Origin: Ampelocalamus luodianensis
Taxonomy: Eukaryota > Streptophyta > Magnoliopsida > Poales > Poaceae
Reading direction: 5' to 3'
NCBI GenBank assembly: GCA_036346255.1
Contig: CM070620.1
Location: forward strand, 57,460,522 to 57,524,521
DNA: 64,000 bases
The position numbers and the translations under genes were made by a program. Positions 11,722 through 22,893 of the stretch are shown here, in pieces. The notes under the pieces were generated by a model. That model did no database searches. It was not told the origin of the DNA and worked only from the letters and a program-made list of their open reading frames with translations. The stretch's first letter is position 1, and each line of letters opens with the position of its first letter.

Positions 11722-12842
11722 TATATAGTGATGTTTAATAAATAGTGTGTATTAGAGATTTTATGTAATAATTGTAACTTCAGATGTTTCTATCATATTT
11801 TTCTTGTTTTTTATCGTTTCAAATGAAATTCCTATTCGATAAAAGGACACATGTACCTCTATGAAGCATGTCTTCTCCTTTGGTGTAAAATGACTTGAAA
11901 TTTTTTAGCAAGTATTTATGCCTTCAAATGAAATTCCCGACTTGTGGTTTGAGCCCTTCATTTTGTTTATAGTTGGCTCTTCACTTCCGACTTGTGGTCA
12001 CTATAAAAGTCGTTTGAAATGTCAATAAGATCTCTGTGCTTTCTGGGACATGATCGCAAATGTTCTCAAGCAACATTTGATGATTCTTTTACAAACAACT
12101 TGGATCGAAGATTAAAACCTCAAACTGAAAGTTTCCATTGTATTCGAATACGAGGAAGTCACTGACCTTATATCATTAGTCTTGACAAATGCCTCCCAAC
12201 CTGCCGAGGACTAACTTATTCGGATATCCGTGACTACAATCGTGCAAATGCTTCCATTACATGCTTTCAATTTTATCTTTCACGGATCTTGTCTCCAAAC
12301 GCAAATGCAAATTTTTTGGTATGATCTGCAAACATAAGGGGGTAAACTCATATAATGTCAGAAATGGTAAAGTGCAACTACTATGCAAAGGAAAAATGGA
12401 AATTTCTCCTTAGTGGGGTATTGCTACATAAGGATTAAATTGCTTTTGGGGTTTTAAAACGGTTAGTCGAATTTCTTGCACTTTAAAACAGGCCTAAAAC
12501 AAGATGATCAAAGTAGCACAAAGGCTAATCAAGAAGACAAGAAGAGTAAAACCGCAAAAGTCGCGAATAAAGTACTAGTAGCGATAGTAGTTCCAATCTC
12601 ACCTATAGTTCCAATGAAATTCCTATTTGATGGTGGATTTCTCTGTCGCGCATTTGGACAATGAATGATGGAAAACCAAAAGATTAACGTTAAAATGATG
12701 CAAAAACAAATTTCCTATCGAAAACCAATAGTTTTATTTTTAAAAAACTATTATTTTTTTAAAAATTTATGCCTAATATTTAATTTATTATGCATTTAAC
12801 AAGAATTAGCATATTTATACAAATAAACATAATACAAAACCC
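11722..12842 (+). other. CACTA interior, non-coding
   Basis: AT-rich DNA follows the transposase stop. No conserved domain is readable. A Lys-rich 62-codon frame at 12,476-12,664 has no recognisable family and may be a decayed exon. I regard the stretch as 3' untranslated or intergenic sequence of the CACTA element. Confidence 0.5.
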
Positions 12843-13216
12843 AGCCCGGGACTAAAGGTTCTCTGGAAAATAGTGGCGGGGCGAATAGTGGGACCTTTAG
12901 TCCGGTTGCTAACACTGACCGGGACTAAAGGTTCTCTGTGGCGGTAATTGAATAGTGGGGACCTTTAGTCCCGGTTTCTAACACAGCCCGGGACTAAAGG
13001 TTCTCTGGAAAATATGTCCCCGCGCAAAATTCACCTTTAGTCCCGGGCCGTGGCACCACCCGGGACTAAAGGTTCTCTGAAAATATGTCCGCGCAAAATT
13101 CACCTTTAGTCCCGGCCGTGGAACCACCGGGACTAAAGGTCGACCTTTAGTCCCGGTCCGTATTACCGGGACTAAAGGTCTTTAGTCCCGGTTGGTAAAC
13201 CGCCGGGACTAAAGGT
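12843..13216. repeat. Cluster of CACTA subterminal-type motifs in alternating orientation
   Basis: About seven copies of CGGGACTAAAGGT and six of its complement ACCTTTAGTCCCG alternate, many forming perfect inverted repeats. The spacers contain the repeated block TTCTCTGGAAAATATGTCC and CGCGCAAAATTCACC. The same core occurs in the right terminal region at 27,458-27,680. In CACTA elements such motifs are binding sites for the element's TnpA-like protein. An internal cluster is unusual; it could be a remnant of another CACTA terminus or a foldback derivative. Confidence 0.8.
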
Positions 13217-13262
13217 CCCCAAGTACTTAAGCAACAGATTTCGTCTTCCATTCTTCCTCCAT

Positions 13263-14497
13263 ACAGAACACACGGCTATCCGAAGCCAAAATGTTACTTC
13301 AAGACTCTAACATACAACCACAATTATGCAGATTGAAGCAATACTCCAAGCTATAGCGGATAAAGCATGAATAACTCATAAGGCACAGTCGCATAGTCAT
13401 AATCTGAACTTAAGCAAATCGAGTATCACGTCGGGAAATAAACATCCAAACCAAATAAAACACATCATCTGCATGAGACCTTATTTATTACAGTTTGACT
13501 CTTAACAATTAAAGGAATTCGACCAAGTTCAATTATTGAAATTTGAGTACGGTGGTGAGTGTTTGGTGCATAACTACTCCCTCCCGCTAGAGTCATCATC
13601 AATGGCCACCTAAAACAAAACAACAAACAAGAGTGAGTCCGGGACTCAGCAAGTACAACAATTACAAGAACATACTTCATGTAAAGACATAGCACATAAA
13701 ATCATCTGAAAGAAAGAACTGTAATGCATGGATGCCATGAACTGGATGGACTGCACTCGAGCTTATACCGGTATAGCAAGTGACACACCCGTCGGTGTTC
13801 ACTTAAGCCCGTATTTATCGAAATACGGGGATCCAACTGCCGTATGAAGAACGTTTCATACGGGTGTCCAAACTGCCCACATTGGAATGGCGGGACTTCA
13901 CTTGCCCATCTTTGGAATTGATGGGACTTAGACTCCACTCCGTGGATCTCCACTCCGTGGGACGGAACAGAACATGATTGCATGAATACAATTTATGAAC
14001 ACTGAATAAGATCATCACTACTCATAAGAAACAGCATACATAAAGAACAGGGTCATCATAACATTCCACTCCCGTGGATGGCACATGAAGTATGTTCTTG
14101 TAATTGTTGTACTTGCTGAGTCCCGGACTCACTCTTGTTTGTTGTTTTGTTTTAGGTGGCCATTGATGATGACTCTAGCGGGAGGGAGTAGTTATGCACC
14201 AAACACTCACCACCGTACTCAAATTTCAATAATTGAACTTGGTCGAATTCCTTTAATTGTTAAGAGTCAAACTGTAATAAATAAGGTCTCATGCAGATGA
14301 TGTGTTTTATTTGGTTTGGATGTTTATTTCCCGACGTGATACTCGATTTGCTTAAGTTCGATTATGACTATGCGATCGTGCCTTATGAGTTATTCATGCT
14401 TTATCCGCTATAGCTTGGAGTATTGCTTCAATCGCATAATTGTGGTTGTATGTTAGAGTCTTGAAGTAACATTTTGGCTTCGGATAGCCAGTGTTGT
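13263..14497. repeat. Rearranged 5' LTR of element I: inverted duplication
   Basis: Positions 13,263-14,089 are the reverse complement of the 3' LTR tail (about 21,063-21,888). Positions 14,083-14,497 match the same tail directly (21,470-21,888). Arms of about 415 bp flank a loop of about 400 bp. The two orientations meet in a 7-bp shared word, ACATGAA (14,083-14,089), a microhomology joint. The first 1.5 kb of the 5' LTR, including its promoter half, is missing. Confidence 0.85.
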
Positions 14498-14500
14498 TGA

Positions 14501-14512
14501 TTGGTATCGAGC
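14501..14512 (+). other. Primer-binding site of element I
   Basis: TTGGTATCGAGC lies three bases after the 5' LTR end and is identical to the PBS of the other gypsy elements in the window. Confidence 0.88.
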
Positions 14513-14704
14513 GGGCTTTAGGTCCGTGGATGAAAATTTTAAAATTAAATTGACACACTATGCACGATGAGGTGGGGTTGGGTCATTCTTTGTTTCAACA
14601 AGTTCATTTGTTATGTTTTATATCTTGGCGATTGTGATATTGATTACGTGTTTTCATTTAAATGTTGAGCTGATTGTTTAGTTAATTTGTTGTGGTGTTC
14701 TTAG

Positions 14705-16143
14705 ATGGCGAGAGGAACGGGTCGTGGCCGTGGCCGTCCACCGAGCCGTGGCCGCGGTCGTGGACGTGGTCCGGCTGTCTCTTCACCTCCGATTGAGGAA
14801 GCTGCTGGTACTACCGCAGAGGAGGTTGCCTCAGCTCCTCAACCGGCCGCTGAAGCTCAGGCCACGTCAGCTGTGATCATTCAAAACCTTGAGAGGGAGG
14901 TTCAGCGTCTTCGTCAGCAGTTGCAAGCCGCTCCTCCCGCGGCACCTGCACCTGTGGCAGAGCCGGTTGTTGCAGCAGCTCCACCTGAAGCCAGGATGAG
15001 CCTCCGTGAGTGGATGTCGCTCCGTTTGGACACTTTCGACGGAGTGGGTACTCCGGTTCAGGCTGCAGATTGGTTACGTTACATGGAGAGGCAATTTGGA
15101 GCTCTAGAGATGACTTCGACGCAGAAGGCGCGGTTTGTGGCCTTTCAATTGAAGGGCCAGGCTGATATTTGGTGGGAAGGGGTTCATGCGCTAGACCCCA
15201 TTGCGAGAACGATCACTGGGAAGACTTTGTGGAGCAGCTTTAGGGTGAAGTTCTATCGATTCATTCCTTGAGAGGATGGAGCGATCATTCGACCTTGGCA
15301 CAAGGAAAGAAGACGATGGCGAGTATGAGGCGAAGTTTAACAACTGCACGTTTTGTACGGCAGTAGCTAATGATGATCGGGAGAAGGCTAAGAGGTTCGC
15401 GAGGCCTCAACCAGAGTATCGCCATGTTTTGGGTGCGGCAGCTTGCGTGACTTCAGCTCCGTGGTTGATCAGGCCAGGGGAATGGAGTTGGAGAGAGATC
15501 TTTCTTCCCGAGGCGAGCAACGGTGGTTACATCGCTGTTGGTGGTTCGGCTTTGGCGAAGCGGAGTTTCGATGGTGGGGCGGTCGTCTCAACAACCCGCT
15601 TCCATGAGGGTTCGTGGAAGTCGGACACTCGTCCTTCTCGCGATGGCGTCTTCTTCGTCGGCGCCACGTTCTTCGTCGTCCGCACCGCAGATGCGCCCTG
15701 TTCCAGGCCAAGGAATGAAATGTTTCAAATGTGGTGAGGGACACCGGGCTTCAGAATGTTCATTTAAGGGGACTTGTCGTCAGTGTGGTCGGGATGGTCA
15801 CAAGCGGTCAGTGTGCAAGCAGAACCCAGCGAGCATCATCAAGTGGGAACGGGTCCCAGCGGTTCCTTCCTCTAGCACTCCACAGGGTTCAGTTCAGACT
15901 TTGGCAGCTGTTCCTGCGTCCCAGCCACCCTTCAGTTGGGTTCCTCCTGCGGCGCCTTCACCTACGCCTCCTTCGGGTTTCTTCTGGGGTCCGGTACCGT
16001 CGGCACCACCCTCGTTCGTTTCACCTGCAACCGCTCCTGTTTTTCCTGCGCCCGCCGCGGATCTTCTCGCACCGATGCCGGCGAGTCTCGCCATGCCTAC
16101 TCCGAGAGGCTGGCCGCCACGATGTGGTGACAGTACTCGCTAG
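14705..16143 (+). pseudogene. gag: gag of element I, frameshifted
   Basis: Gag would form the cytoplasmic particle and bind the element RNA. It starts MARGTGRGRGRPPSRGRGRG with an Arg-Gly-rich N-terminus (about residues 1-25), followed by an Ala/Pro-rich linker with a short leucine-rich coiled coil (QNLEREVQRLRQQL). The retrotransposon gag core follows (LRLDTFDGVGTPVQAADWLR, then FQLKGQADIWWEGV). The frame stops at 15,271 and resumes shifted at 15,276. A further frame change near 15,680 restores two CX2CX4HX4C zinc knuckles at about 15,720-15,830 (CFKCGEGHRASEC and CRQCGRDGHKRSVC). A Pro-rich tail ends at a stop at 16,141-16,143. The start is the first ATG after the PBS region that precedes the conserved RG-rich N-terminus. 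Confidence 0.9.
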
Positions 16144-19100
16144 TTGATTGATTGAGGCCTTTGTTCTTTTTGATTCGTGGGCTACTTATTCTTTTGTGTC
16201 CCTAGAGTTTGCTAGAAGGGCGGGTTTGAGTTTGCGTATTTCCGAGTGCGTGGTAGTCGGTTCTCGGGGTCTCATATCTAGTTCTGCAGCGTGTCTGGAT
16301 GTTCTATCACTATTGATGATGAAAATTTCACACCAACCTCATGGTAATCCGATGTCACCTTTCGATGTTATTTTGGGCATGGACCGTTATTCGATTCGTG
16401 CCAAGATTTGTTGTTTCGGAAGACGGTGACCTTGCGAGACTCCATCCGGTGGAGAAGCGGTGTTTGAGTAGTGCCGTCCGACTCCTTGTTCGTGCTAGCT
16501 AGCTTTGTTCCCTAGTCGTCGGCCCTCAACCATTGGGTTGTTTTGGTCTCGATGAGAAGACCGATTCCGCTGTGTATTGAGCGGATCCACGTGGTGAATG
16601 AGTTCCACGATGTTTTCTGCGGAGCTTCTCGGGATGCCACCGAGCGAAAGGTGGAATTCGGATTGATCTTATTCGGGGACTCGACCCATCTCGATATCCC
16701 CATATCGGTTGGCCCGTCCATTTCGGGAGGAGTTGAAGAAGCAATTGGATGATCTTTTGTCAAGGGTTTGATCCGTGGAGTGTTTCGCCGTGGGTGCACT
16801 GCTTTATTCACCAAGAAGAAAGATGGCGGTTGGCGTATGTGTGTGGATTAGGGCTCTCAACGAGCTACGTGAAAAATAAATACCCTTTGCCCGCATCGAG
16901 GATCTCTTTGATCAACTAAAGGGGCTAAGATATTTTCCAAGATCGACCTTGACAAAGTTATAATCGATTCGAGTCGGAGCAAGATATTGAGAAGACGGCT
17001 TTCTCTACGAGGTATGGCCACTTTGAGTATAAAGTGATGTCTTTTGGACTAACTAACGCTCCTGCAGTTTTCATGGAAGCTATGAATAGTATGCTACACC
17101 AGTACCTTGATAACTTCGTTGTAGTATTCATCGATGATATTCTGATTTATTCAAAGACGAAAGAAGCTCATGTCCAAAGCATCCGAGGTTGGTCCTTGAA
17201 AGCGGCGAGGAAGAGCAGTTTTATGCCAAGCTGAAGAAGTGTGAATTCTGGATTTCTGAGGTTGGGTTTTTGGGCCATGTAATCAATCAAGAAGGTATTT
17301 CAGTTGACCCTAGCAAGATTTCGACAGTGGTAGAGTGGAAACGGCCAACCAACGTCAAGGAAGTGAGGAGTTTTCTGGGCTTAGCTGGTTATTATCGGCG
17401 TTTTGTGGAGGGATTTTCAACCATTGCTAGACCGTTGTCCCAGTTGACACAGAAGGGTATCAAATTTCAGTGGTCTGATGCTTGTGAGCACAGTTTTTGT
17501 ACCCTGAAGGAGAGGTTGGTGACCGCTCCAATTCTTACCCTTCCCGAGCGAGCGTTTCACAATTTATTGAGATCGTCGAGTTGGTCTTGGTTGTGTGCTC
17601 ATGCGGGGCGGCAAGGTGATTGCTTATGCATCGAGGCTTGAGAAAGCATGAGCGAATTATCCTACTCACGATTTAGAGTTGGTCTGATGGTTCTTGCATT
17701 GAAGATTTGGCGTCATTATTTGTATGGCGAATCTTGTGATATATTCACTGATCACAAGAGTATGAAATACATCTTTACTCAGAGAGATTTGAACCTGAGG
17801 CAGAGGAGATGGTTGGAGTTGATAAAGGACTATGATCTCACCATTCAGTATCACCCAGGCAAGGCTAATGTTGTAGCAGATGCCCTGAGTCGCAAGGCAA
17901 CACCTCCTGCTCTCGGTTGCCTTATTGCTGATTTTGAGCGTATGGATATTTCCTTTTGTTTCGCGGGTACCGCCCATGCTGAGACATGTTTGCTTCTTGA
18001 GACAGCTTTGCCAGCTCGAGTGCGGGAGGCACAACAATATGATCAGATGTTCCAGTGTGTGAGGAAACGCCTAGATGAGGGCAAGCAATGCCACTTCAGT
18101 ATAGATGATTCTGACGCGTTGAGATTTAAGGGCCGCCTATGTGTGCCACAGGAGGCTCAGGTCAAGGAGGAGATTCTGAGGGAAGCACATCGTACTCCAT
18201 ATACTGTACATCCAGGTGAGACCAAGATGTACAAGGATTTGAAGAAGAGTTTCTGGTGGAAAAGGATGAAAGTTGATATTGCTCGGTATGTGGCATCTTG
18301 TGGAGTATGCCAGAAAGTCAAGGCTGAACATAGGCGACCAGCAGGATTGTTGCAGCCGTTAGAGGTTCCCGTTTGGCCGTGGGATGATATCTCCATGGAC
18401 TTTGTAGTTAGTTTACCCCACGCCGCGAGGAAGGGCGCTATCCGGGTCATAGTGGACCGGTTTAGCAAGTCCGCACATTTCATCCCTATACGTACTACCA
18501 ACTCGGCTAGTGATTTGGCTCCTCTCTATGTGCGAGAGATCGTGCGGCTGCATGGGGTGCTGAAGACAATTATTTCGGATCGAGATGCTAAGTTTGTCTC
18601 CAAGTTTTGGGAGAGCTTGCAGAATGCTCTGGGCACACAACTCGCCTCGAGCACCGCATTTCATCCCCAAGCGGATGGTCGGTCGAGCGCACAATTCGGA
18701 CACGGAGGACATGCTCAGATGTTGTATTTTGTCCTGGAAGGGAAGTTGGGAAGATCACCTACCTTTGGCAGAGTTCGCTTATAATAACAGTTATCACTCT
18801 AGCGTTCGAGCCGCTCCATTTGAGGTTCTTTATGGGAGGAAGTGTAGATCTCCGTTGTGTTGGGATGCAGTTGGGAGCGAGCGGTTTGGGACCCGATTGG
18901 GTTCAACAAACCGTGGCTGAGTAGCGGAGATAAGGAAAAACTCGTTAGCTGCCAGAGCCGACCGGAAGAGTTACGCCGATGTGAGACGGCGAGACTTGGA
19001 GTTTGAGGTAGGGGACCAAGTTCTATTGAGGGTATCTCCTACCAAAGGTGTGGTGCGTTTTGGTACCAAAGGGAAGCTTAACCCGCGGTATATTGGACCC

Positions 19101-19439
19101 TTTCCAATCTTGGCACGAGTCGGGAAGTTAGCTTACCGCTTAGATCTTCCAGAATCCATGCAAGGAGTTCATAATGTGTTCCACGTATCAATGTTGAGGA
19201 AGTTCTTGAGAGACCCGGAGCATGCTATTCTGCTGGAGCCCTTGAGCATTGAGCAGGACCTTACTTTTGAGTCCCGACCGGTGAAAATTCTGGAAGAGTC
19301 AGAGCGGGTTCTGAGGAGCAAGACATTGAAGTATGTCAAGGTTCTTTGGTCTCATCAGTCCGAACGGGAAGCCACTTGGGAGTTAGAGTCTCGCATGCGT
19401 GAACAATTTCCTGACCTATTCATTTCCGGTACGTGCTAA
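16144..19439 (+). pseudogene. pol: pol of element I: protease, RT, RNase H, integrase, chromodomain-like tail
   Basis: Domains in order are as follows. Aspartic protease, 16,148-16,430, with the active-site triplet reading D-S-W at 16,172-16,180 where D-S-G is expected, then FDVILGMD. RT, about 16,580-17,400, with catalytic FIDDILIYSK (Asp-Asp at 17,133-17,138) and SFGLTNAPAVFM. RNase H, about 17,480-17,900, with DHKSMKYIF and HPGKANVVADALSRK. Integrase, about 18,185-18,920, with an H-H-C-C zinc site (C-G-V-C at about 18,300-18,312), MDFVVSLP and ISDRDAKF; frameshifts fall before the expected catalytic Glu. The C-terminus, 18,981-19,439, is intact and ends in a chromodomain-like block. Frame breaks near 16,430, 16,760, 16,850, 16,950, 17,190, 17,560, 18,690 and 18,900 prevent a continuous polyprotein. 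Confidence 0.92.
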
Positions 19440-19510
19440 CCCTTGCTTCCAACCTGTTAGTATTCCATTCTTGTGTTCGTCTCGTTGGTTAGAATTCGGG
19501 TCGAGTGCAT

Positions 19511-19523
19511 TGAGGGGGTAGAA
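19511..19523 (+). other. Polypurine tract of element I
   Basis: TGAGGGGGTAGAA immediately precedes the TGTAATAC start of the 3' LTR, 71 bases after the pol stop. Confidence 0.9.
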
Positions 19524-21191
19524 TGTAATACTCCGTGTTTCGTTTAGAGGGAGTTTAATCGGGGAAATTTTGCAAGTTCGTTTTCCGGCTTTTGGAGTAG
19601 TTTCTTGGTTTGGGCCTCCGACCAGGCCACCCTTCCTAGGGGCCGGCCAAAATCCTCCCCCTTAGGCCTGGCCCATGCGCCCCTCCCCTCCTCCCCCTAA
19701 CCCTAACCTGACCCTTTTCCCCTCCTTGTGGCCGAACCCCCTTTCCCCTCTTGGCCGCCCCCCATCCTCCTCTCTTCCTCCTCACGTCCTGCCCTAGGAG
19801 CTGCTCCTAACCTCCTGGTTGCTGGTCCCTGCTGGCTTGCCTCCCCTTCTTGCCTTCGGACCTTCCCCGCTACCGGATGCGCAAGGAGTGGTGGAGGACA
19901 ACAGTTAAGCTTGGGGCAAAGGAGGTGAGAAGAAGTGAGATCGTCTTCTCCGTGGTTCTTCCGCCTACTTCCTGGTTGCTGCAAAGGTAACGGATGCCGA
20001 CCCTCGTCTTTTGATTAGTGGTAGAGGCGATTTAGTTCATATTCGGTTAGAACGAATTGCTGCGAGCAGAAAGTCGGTTCTGTCCAGTTTGTTGCGTGGA
20101 CTTTTTCGTGATGTTAGAGGCCGAATCTGAGTTGTCCATCTCCTAGAGATATGTAGTTTTGTTCTTAGCTTTCGGTGGCCGCCAAGAACACTGAATTCCG
20201 ACATGCGAATCAAAAGTTATGGTAGTTTCGTCTCTGCTGTCCAGAATCCTGACGAGATTAGACTGTCAGTTTGTCTTTCAATTTTGGGCTGTGTTATTGG
20301 CAAATTCAGGGCTTCCACCCAACTAAGTTATTGTAGGCCTGGGTCTTAGCTTTTGATATTGATAAAGAACGCCCAATTCAGGTTGTAGATTAACAGTTAT
20401 GGCCGTTTCATTTCTGCTGTTCTAAATGCTTAGTCAGATTCTGTTCTGCTGATTCGGTTGGTAGTTAGCAATTTAATTTGGCCGAATTGGATTGTCTCGT
20501 CAACTACAAAGTTGTATATATATGTGTTAAGATCGTGTAGGATCTGGGCTCACCTCGTTTGGAGTCTCAGGTCATTAGATTTGGCACTTTCCGTGCTGCT
20601 GTCCAGAAATTGTCAGAAATGCGGACAGACAGGGTTTGTTGGTCTTGGGGAGTTTGATACATTTAGAATTTGAGATTTCCATCAACTAGGTTGTTGTAGA
20701 TAATTGTATTACCTTTCATTCAAGCCTGAGAGCATCCCTTTTCGAGTTGTAGATCGAAAGTTATGCTATTTTTACCGCTGCTGTCCGTTTATGCTTTTTG
20801 CTAGAATGTGGGTTAATTCAAGCGGCGGGTATCATCTAGATGGTGGAATTGGGAATTATAAGTTAGTGCGATCTGAGTAGTTTCTTGATGACTTAGTTCT
20901 TATTGAGTAACTTTGGTGTAGGGGTGAGGCACCAAGGTTAGCGGCTTCTTCATTGCCTTCCAACGCACCGCCACGCTAAAGGCAAGTCTGATGACTTATG
21001 TGTGGTTTAAACATCCCGGATGCTTGTTGATTGATTTAGTATTTTGTTGATTATGAGAAGCTTAAACATTCATGTGCCATCCACGGAGTGGAATGTTATG
21101 ATGACCCTGTTCTTTATGTATCTTTGTTTCTTATGAGTAGTGATGATCTTATTCGGTGTTCATAAATTGTATTCATGCAATCATGTTCTGT

Positions 21192-21376
21192 TAGTCCACG
21201 GAGTGGAGATCCACGGAGTGGAGTCTAAAGTCCCATCAATTCCAGTATGGGCAAGTGAAGTCCCGCCATTCCAATGTGGGCGGTTTGGACACCGTATGAA
21301 ACGTTCTTCATACGGCGATTGGATCCCGTATTTCGATAAATACGGGCTTAAGTGAACACCGACGGTGTGTCACTTG
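21192..21376 (+). other. Serial stem-loop array in LTR (element I)
   Basis: Consecutive inverted repeats include TCCAC/GTGGA (twice, 21,195-21,222), CCCAT/ATGGG (about 21,231-21,251), CCGCC/GGCGG (21,263-21,283), CCGTATGAA/TTCATACGG (21,292-21,315), CCCGTATTT/AAATACGGG (21,325-21,346) and AAGTGA-ACACCG/CGGTGT-TCACTT (about 21,349-21,375). The sequences differ from the A/G array, but the position in the LTR and the CCC-stem-GGG style agree. Confidence 0.82.
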
Positions 21377-21495
21377 CTATACCGTATAAGCTCGAGTGCG
21401 ATCCATCCAGTTCATGGCATCCATGCATTACGATTCTTTCTTTGAGATAATTTTATGTGCTATGTCTTTACATGAAGTATGTTCTTGTAATTGTT

Positions 21496-21523
21496 GTACT
21501 TGCTGAGTCCGGACTCACTCTTG
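21496..21523 (+). other. Conserved LTR block with 14-bp palindrome
   Basis: The block GTACTTGCTGAGTCC continues into GGACTCACTCTTG and contains the perfect palindrome TGAGTCCGGACTCA (21,504-21,517). The same block is present in the LTRs of A (37,853-37,882) and G, although the flanks are diverged. Confidence 0.75.
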
Positions 21524-21888
21524 TTTGTTGTTTTGTTTTAGGTGGCCATTGATGATGACTCTAGCGGGAGGAGTAGTTATGCACCAAACACTCACCACCG
21601 TACTCAAATTTCAATAATTGAACTTGGTCGAATTCCTTTAATTGTTAAGAGTCAAACTGTAATAAATAAGGTCTCATGCAGATGATGTGTTTTATTTGGT
21701 TTGGATGTTTATTTCCCGACGTGATACTCGATTTGCTTAAGTTCAGATTATGACTATGCGACTGTGCCTTATGAGTTATTCATGCTTTATCCGCTATAGC
21801 TTGGAGTATTGCTTCAATCTGCATAATTGTGGTTGTATGTTAGAGTCTTGAAGTAACATTTCGGCTTCTGGATAGCCAGGGTGTTACA

Positions 21889-22440
21889 ACTTCCCATCGC
21901 GCGCCCTCTCCCTCGCCGTCTCCTCGCGCGCCCTCTCCCTCGCCGTCTCCTCGCGCGCGCGGCCGCTCTGCCGACCTCGCGCCGTCCGGCGGCGTGCTCC
22001 CCGCCGTCTTCTCCGCCGCGACCCCGCCCTCTCCCTCGCGCCCGGCGTCGTCTCCCCGGCCCGCGTCGCCGGCGCCCTCCCTCGTCGCCGGCTCACTACG
22101 TCTAAACTCTTAAGTCTACATTGCTTCCAGTGGTTTGAGGTTTGTTTATCAGTTGGGAAAGCAGCCAAATTTTTTGGTAACAGCATAGTCTTGTGGGGCT
22201 AAGATCTGCAGTAATAGTGATTTTACTCCTGTAAGAAATATAGGGAATAATGTTTAACTGGTTTCATAAGAACTTAAACCTAAATGACTGATATTGTTAT
22301 TTGATTTGAGACAACTTGCTCTCTTCGTAAACACTGTTTTTTTTATAGAATTTGCTTTATCCTCGACATAATCGCATCTGTTTGTCCTGATCACAGTCGC
22401 ATGTTTTCAACTCCGCACGCGTGGGTTTCTAGTCTGTATT
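21889..22440 (+). other. GC-rich segment and AT-rich flank within CACTA, possible captured host fragment
   Basis: A sharply GC-rich block (21,897-22,100) begins right after element I. It contains two tandem copies of a 27-bp unit (CGCGCGCCCTCTCCCTCGCC plus 7 bases, 21,897-21,951) and then a more ordinary AT-rich stretch. Translation gives only Arg/Pro-rich low-complexity peptide. The composition resembles a grass 5' UTR or first exon, so capture of a host fragment is possible but unproven. Confidence 0.4.
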
Positions 22441-22508
22441 GTATAGCCGCAACACATAGCAACAAGTCACAGCCGAACTAGCACATCACGTCGGCCAAAA
22501 ATCCTACT

Positions 22509-22893
22509 GCAAACAACACGGCAAATCTGCCTACTGCTGCTGCCGCCACAAAGTCTAGCTAGAACTAGTAGTAATGAACTAAGTCTCTTCGAATCTATAG
22601 ATGGGCCTATGGCCTCTTTTGTGGAGGCCCAGTACCTAGGCAGCCCAGTTAAGGGTCGGCCCAATCCATGATATCTTAATTAGCAGCCGATTAATTGGTA
22701 CAAGAGAATTAGCGGCCAATAAATGGCATCCAAAGATGAGATATGGATATATATAGCAAAGCTAGCAATGGAGGGAATTATAATCCGATTAACAATAAAA
22801 AAAATAGCAGTGGAGTATAGAGACGGAAAGAGTTCATTCTTGATTAATTTGCAAACAACACGGCGTATCTGCCTACTGCTGCTGCCGCCACAA
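22509..22893 (+). repeat. Pair of 44-bp direct repeats
   Basis: GCAAACAACACGGC followed by TCTGCCTACTGCTGCTGCCG and CCACAAA occurs at about 22,510 and again at about 22,851, differing by two or three bases. The spacing is about 341 bp. It is probably a local duplication. Confidence 0.75.
22601..22671 (+). promoter_or_regulatory. Cluster of GGCCCA / TGGGCC motifs
   Basis: Four or more motifs of the GGCCCA, AGCCCA and GGGCC type lie within 70 bp. In plants such site II/TCP-type motifs are common in promoters of constitutively expressed genes. They sit about 450 bp upstream of the second CACTA ORF and may be part of its promoter or of a captured host promoter. No TATA box can be assigned with confidence. 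Confidence 0.35.

Larger units (their letters stand above)
13263..21888 (+). mobile_element. Element I: Ty3/gypsy (Tekay/Del-like) retrotransposon
   Basis: The element has a PBS (14,501-14,512), gag-pol in the order gag, protease, RT, RNase H, integrase and chromodomain-like tail (14,705-19,439), a polypurine tract (19,511-19,523) and a 2,365-bp 3' LTR (19,524-21,888). The domain order, double zinc knuckle and C-terminal EREATWELESRMREQFPDLF block place it with plant chromovirus-type gypsy elements of the Tekay/Del group. The 5' LTR is not intact: only its last 415 bp are in direct orientation, joined to an inverted 820-bp tail copy. It lies inside the CACTA element. No matching target duplication is seen, as expected after rearrangement of the left end. 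Confidence 0.87.
19524..21888 (+). repeat. Element I 3' LTR
   Basis: This LTR runs TGTAATACTCC...GTGTTACA, 2,365 bp. It holds a pyrimidine-rich stretch (about 19,670-19,870), degenerate modules about 180 bp apart (GTTATGGTAGTTTC near 20,217, GTTATGGCCGTTTC near 20,396 and GTTATGCTATTTTT near 20,761), a stem-loop array (21,192-21,376) and the conserved GTACTTGCTGAGTC block (21,496-21,523). Confidence 0.92.

Noticed and set aside
12476..12664. 62-codon Lys-rich frame as a small gene
   Set aside because: No homology recognised and no conserved neighbour; composition is typical of AT-rich non-coding DNA.
14501..14512. tRNA-related sequence
   Set aside because: The match is only the short tRNA-complementary primer-binding site; no tRNA gene cloverleaf is present.
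17666..18712. Minus-strand open frames antisense to element I RNase H and integrase
   Set aside because: They are antisense shadows of the clear plus-strand pol domains.
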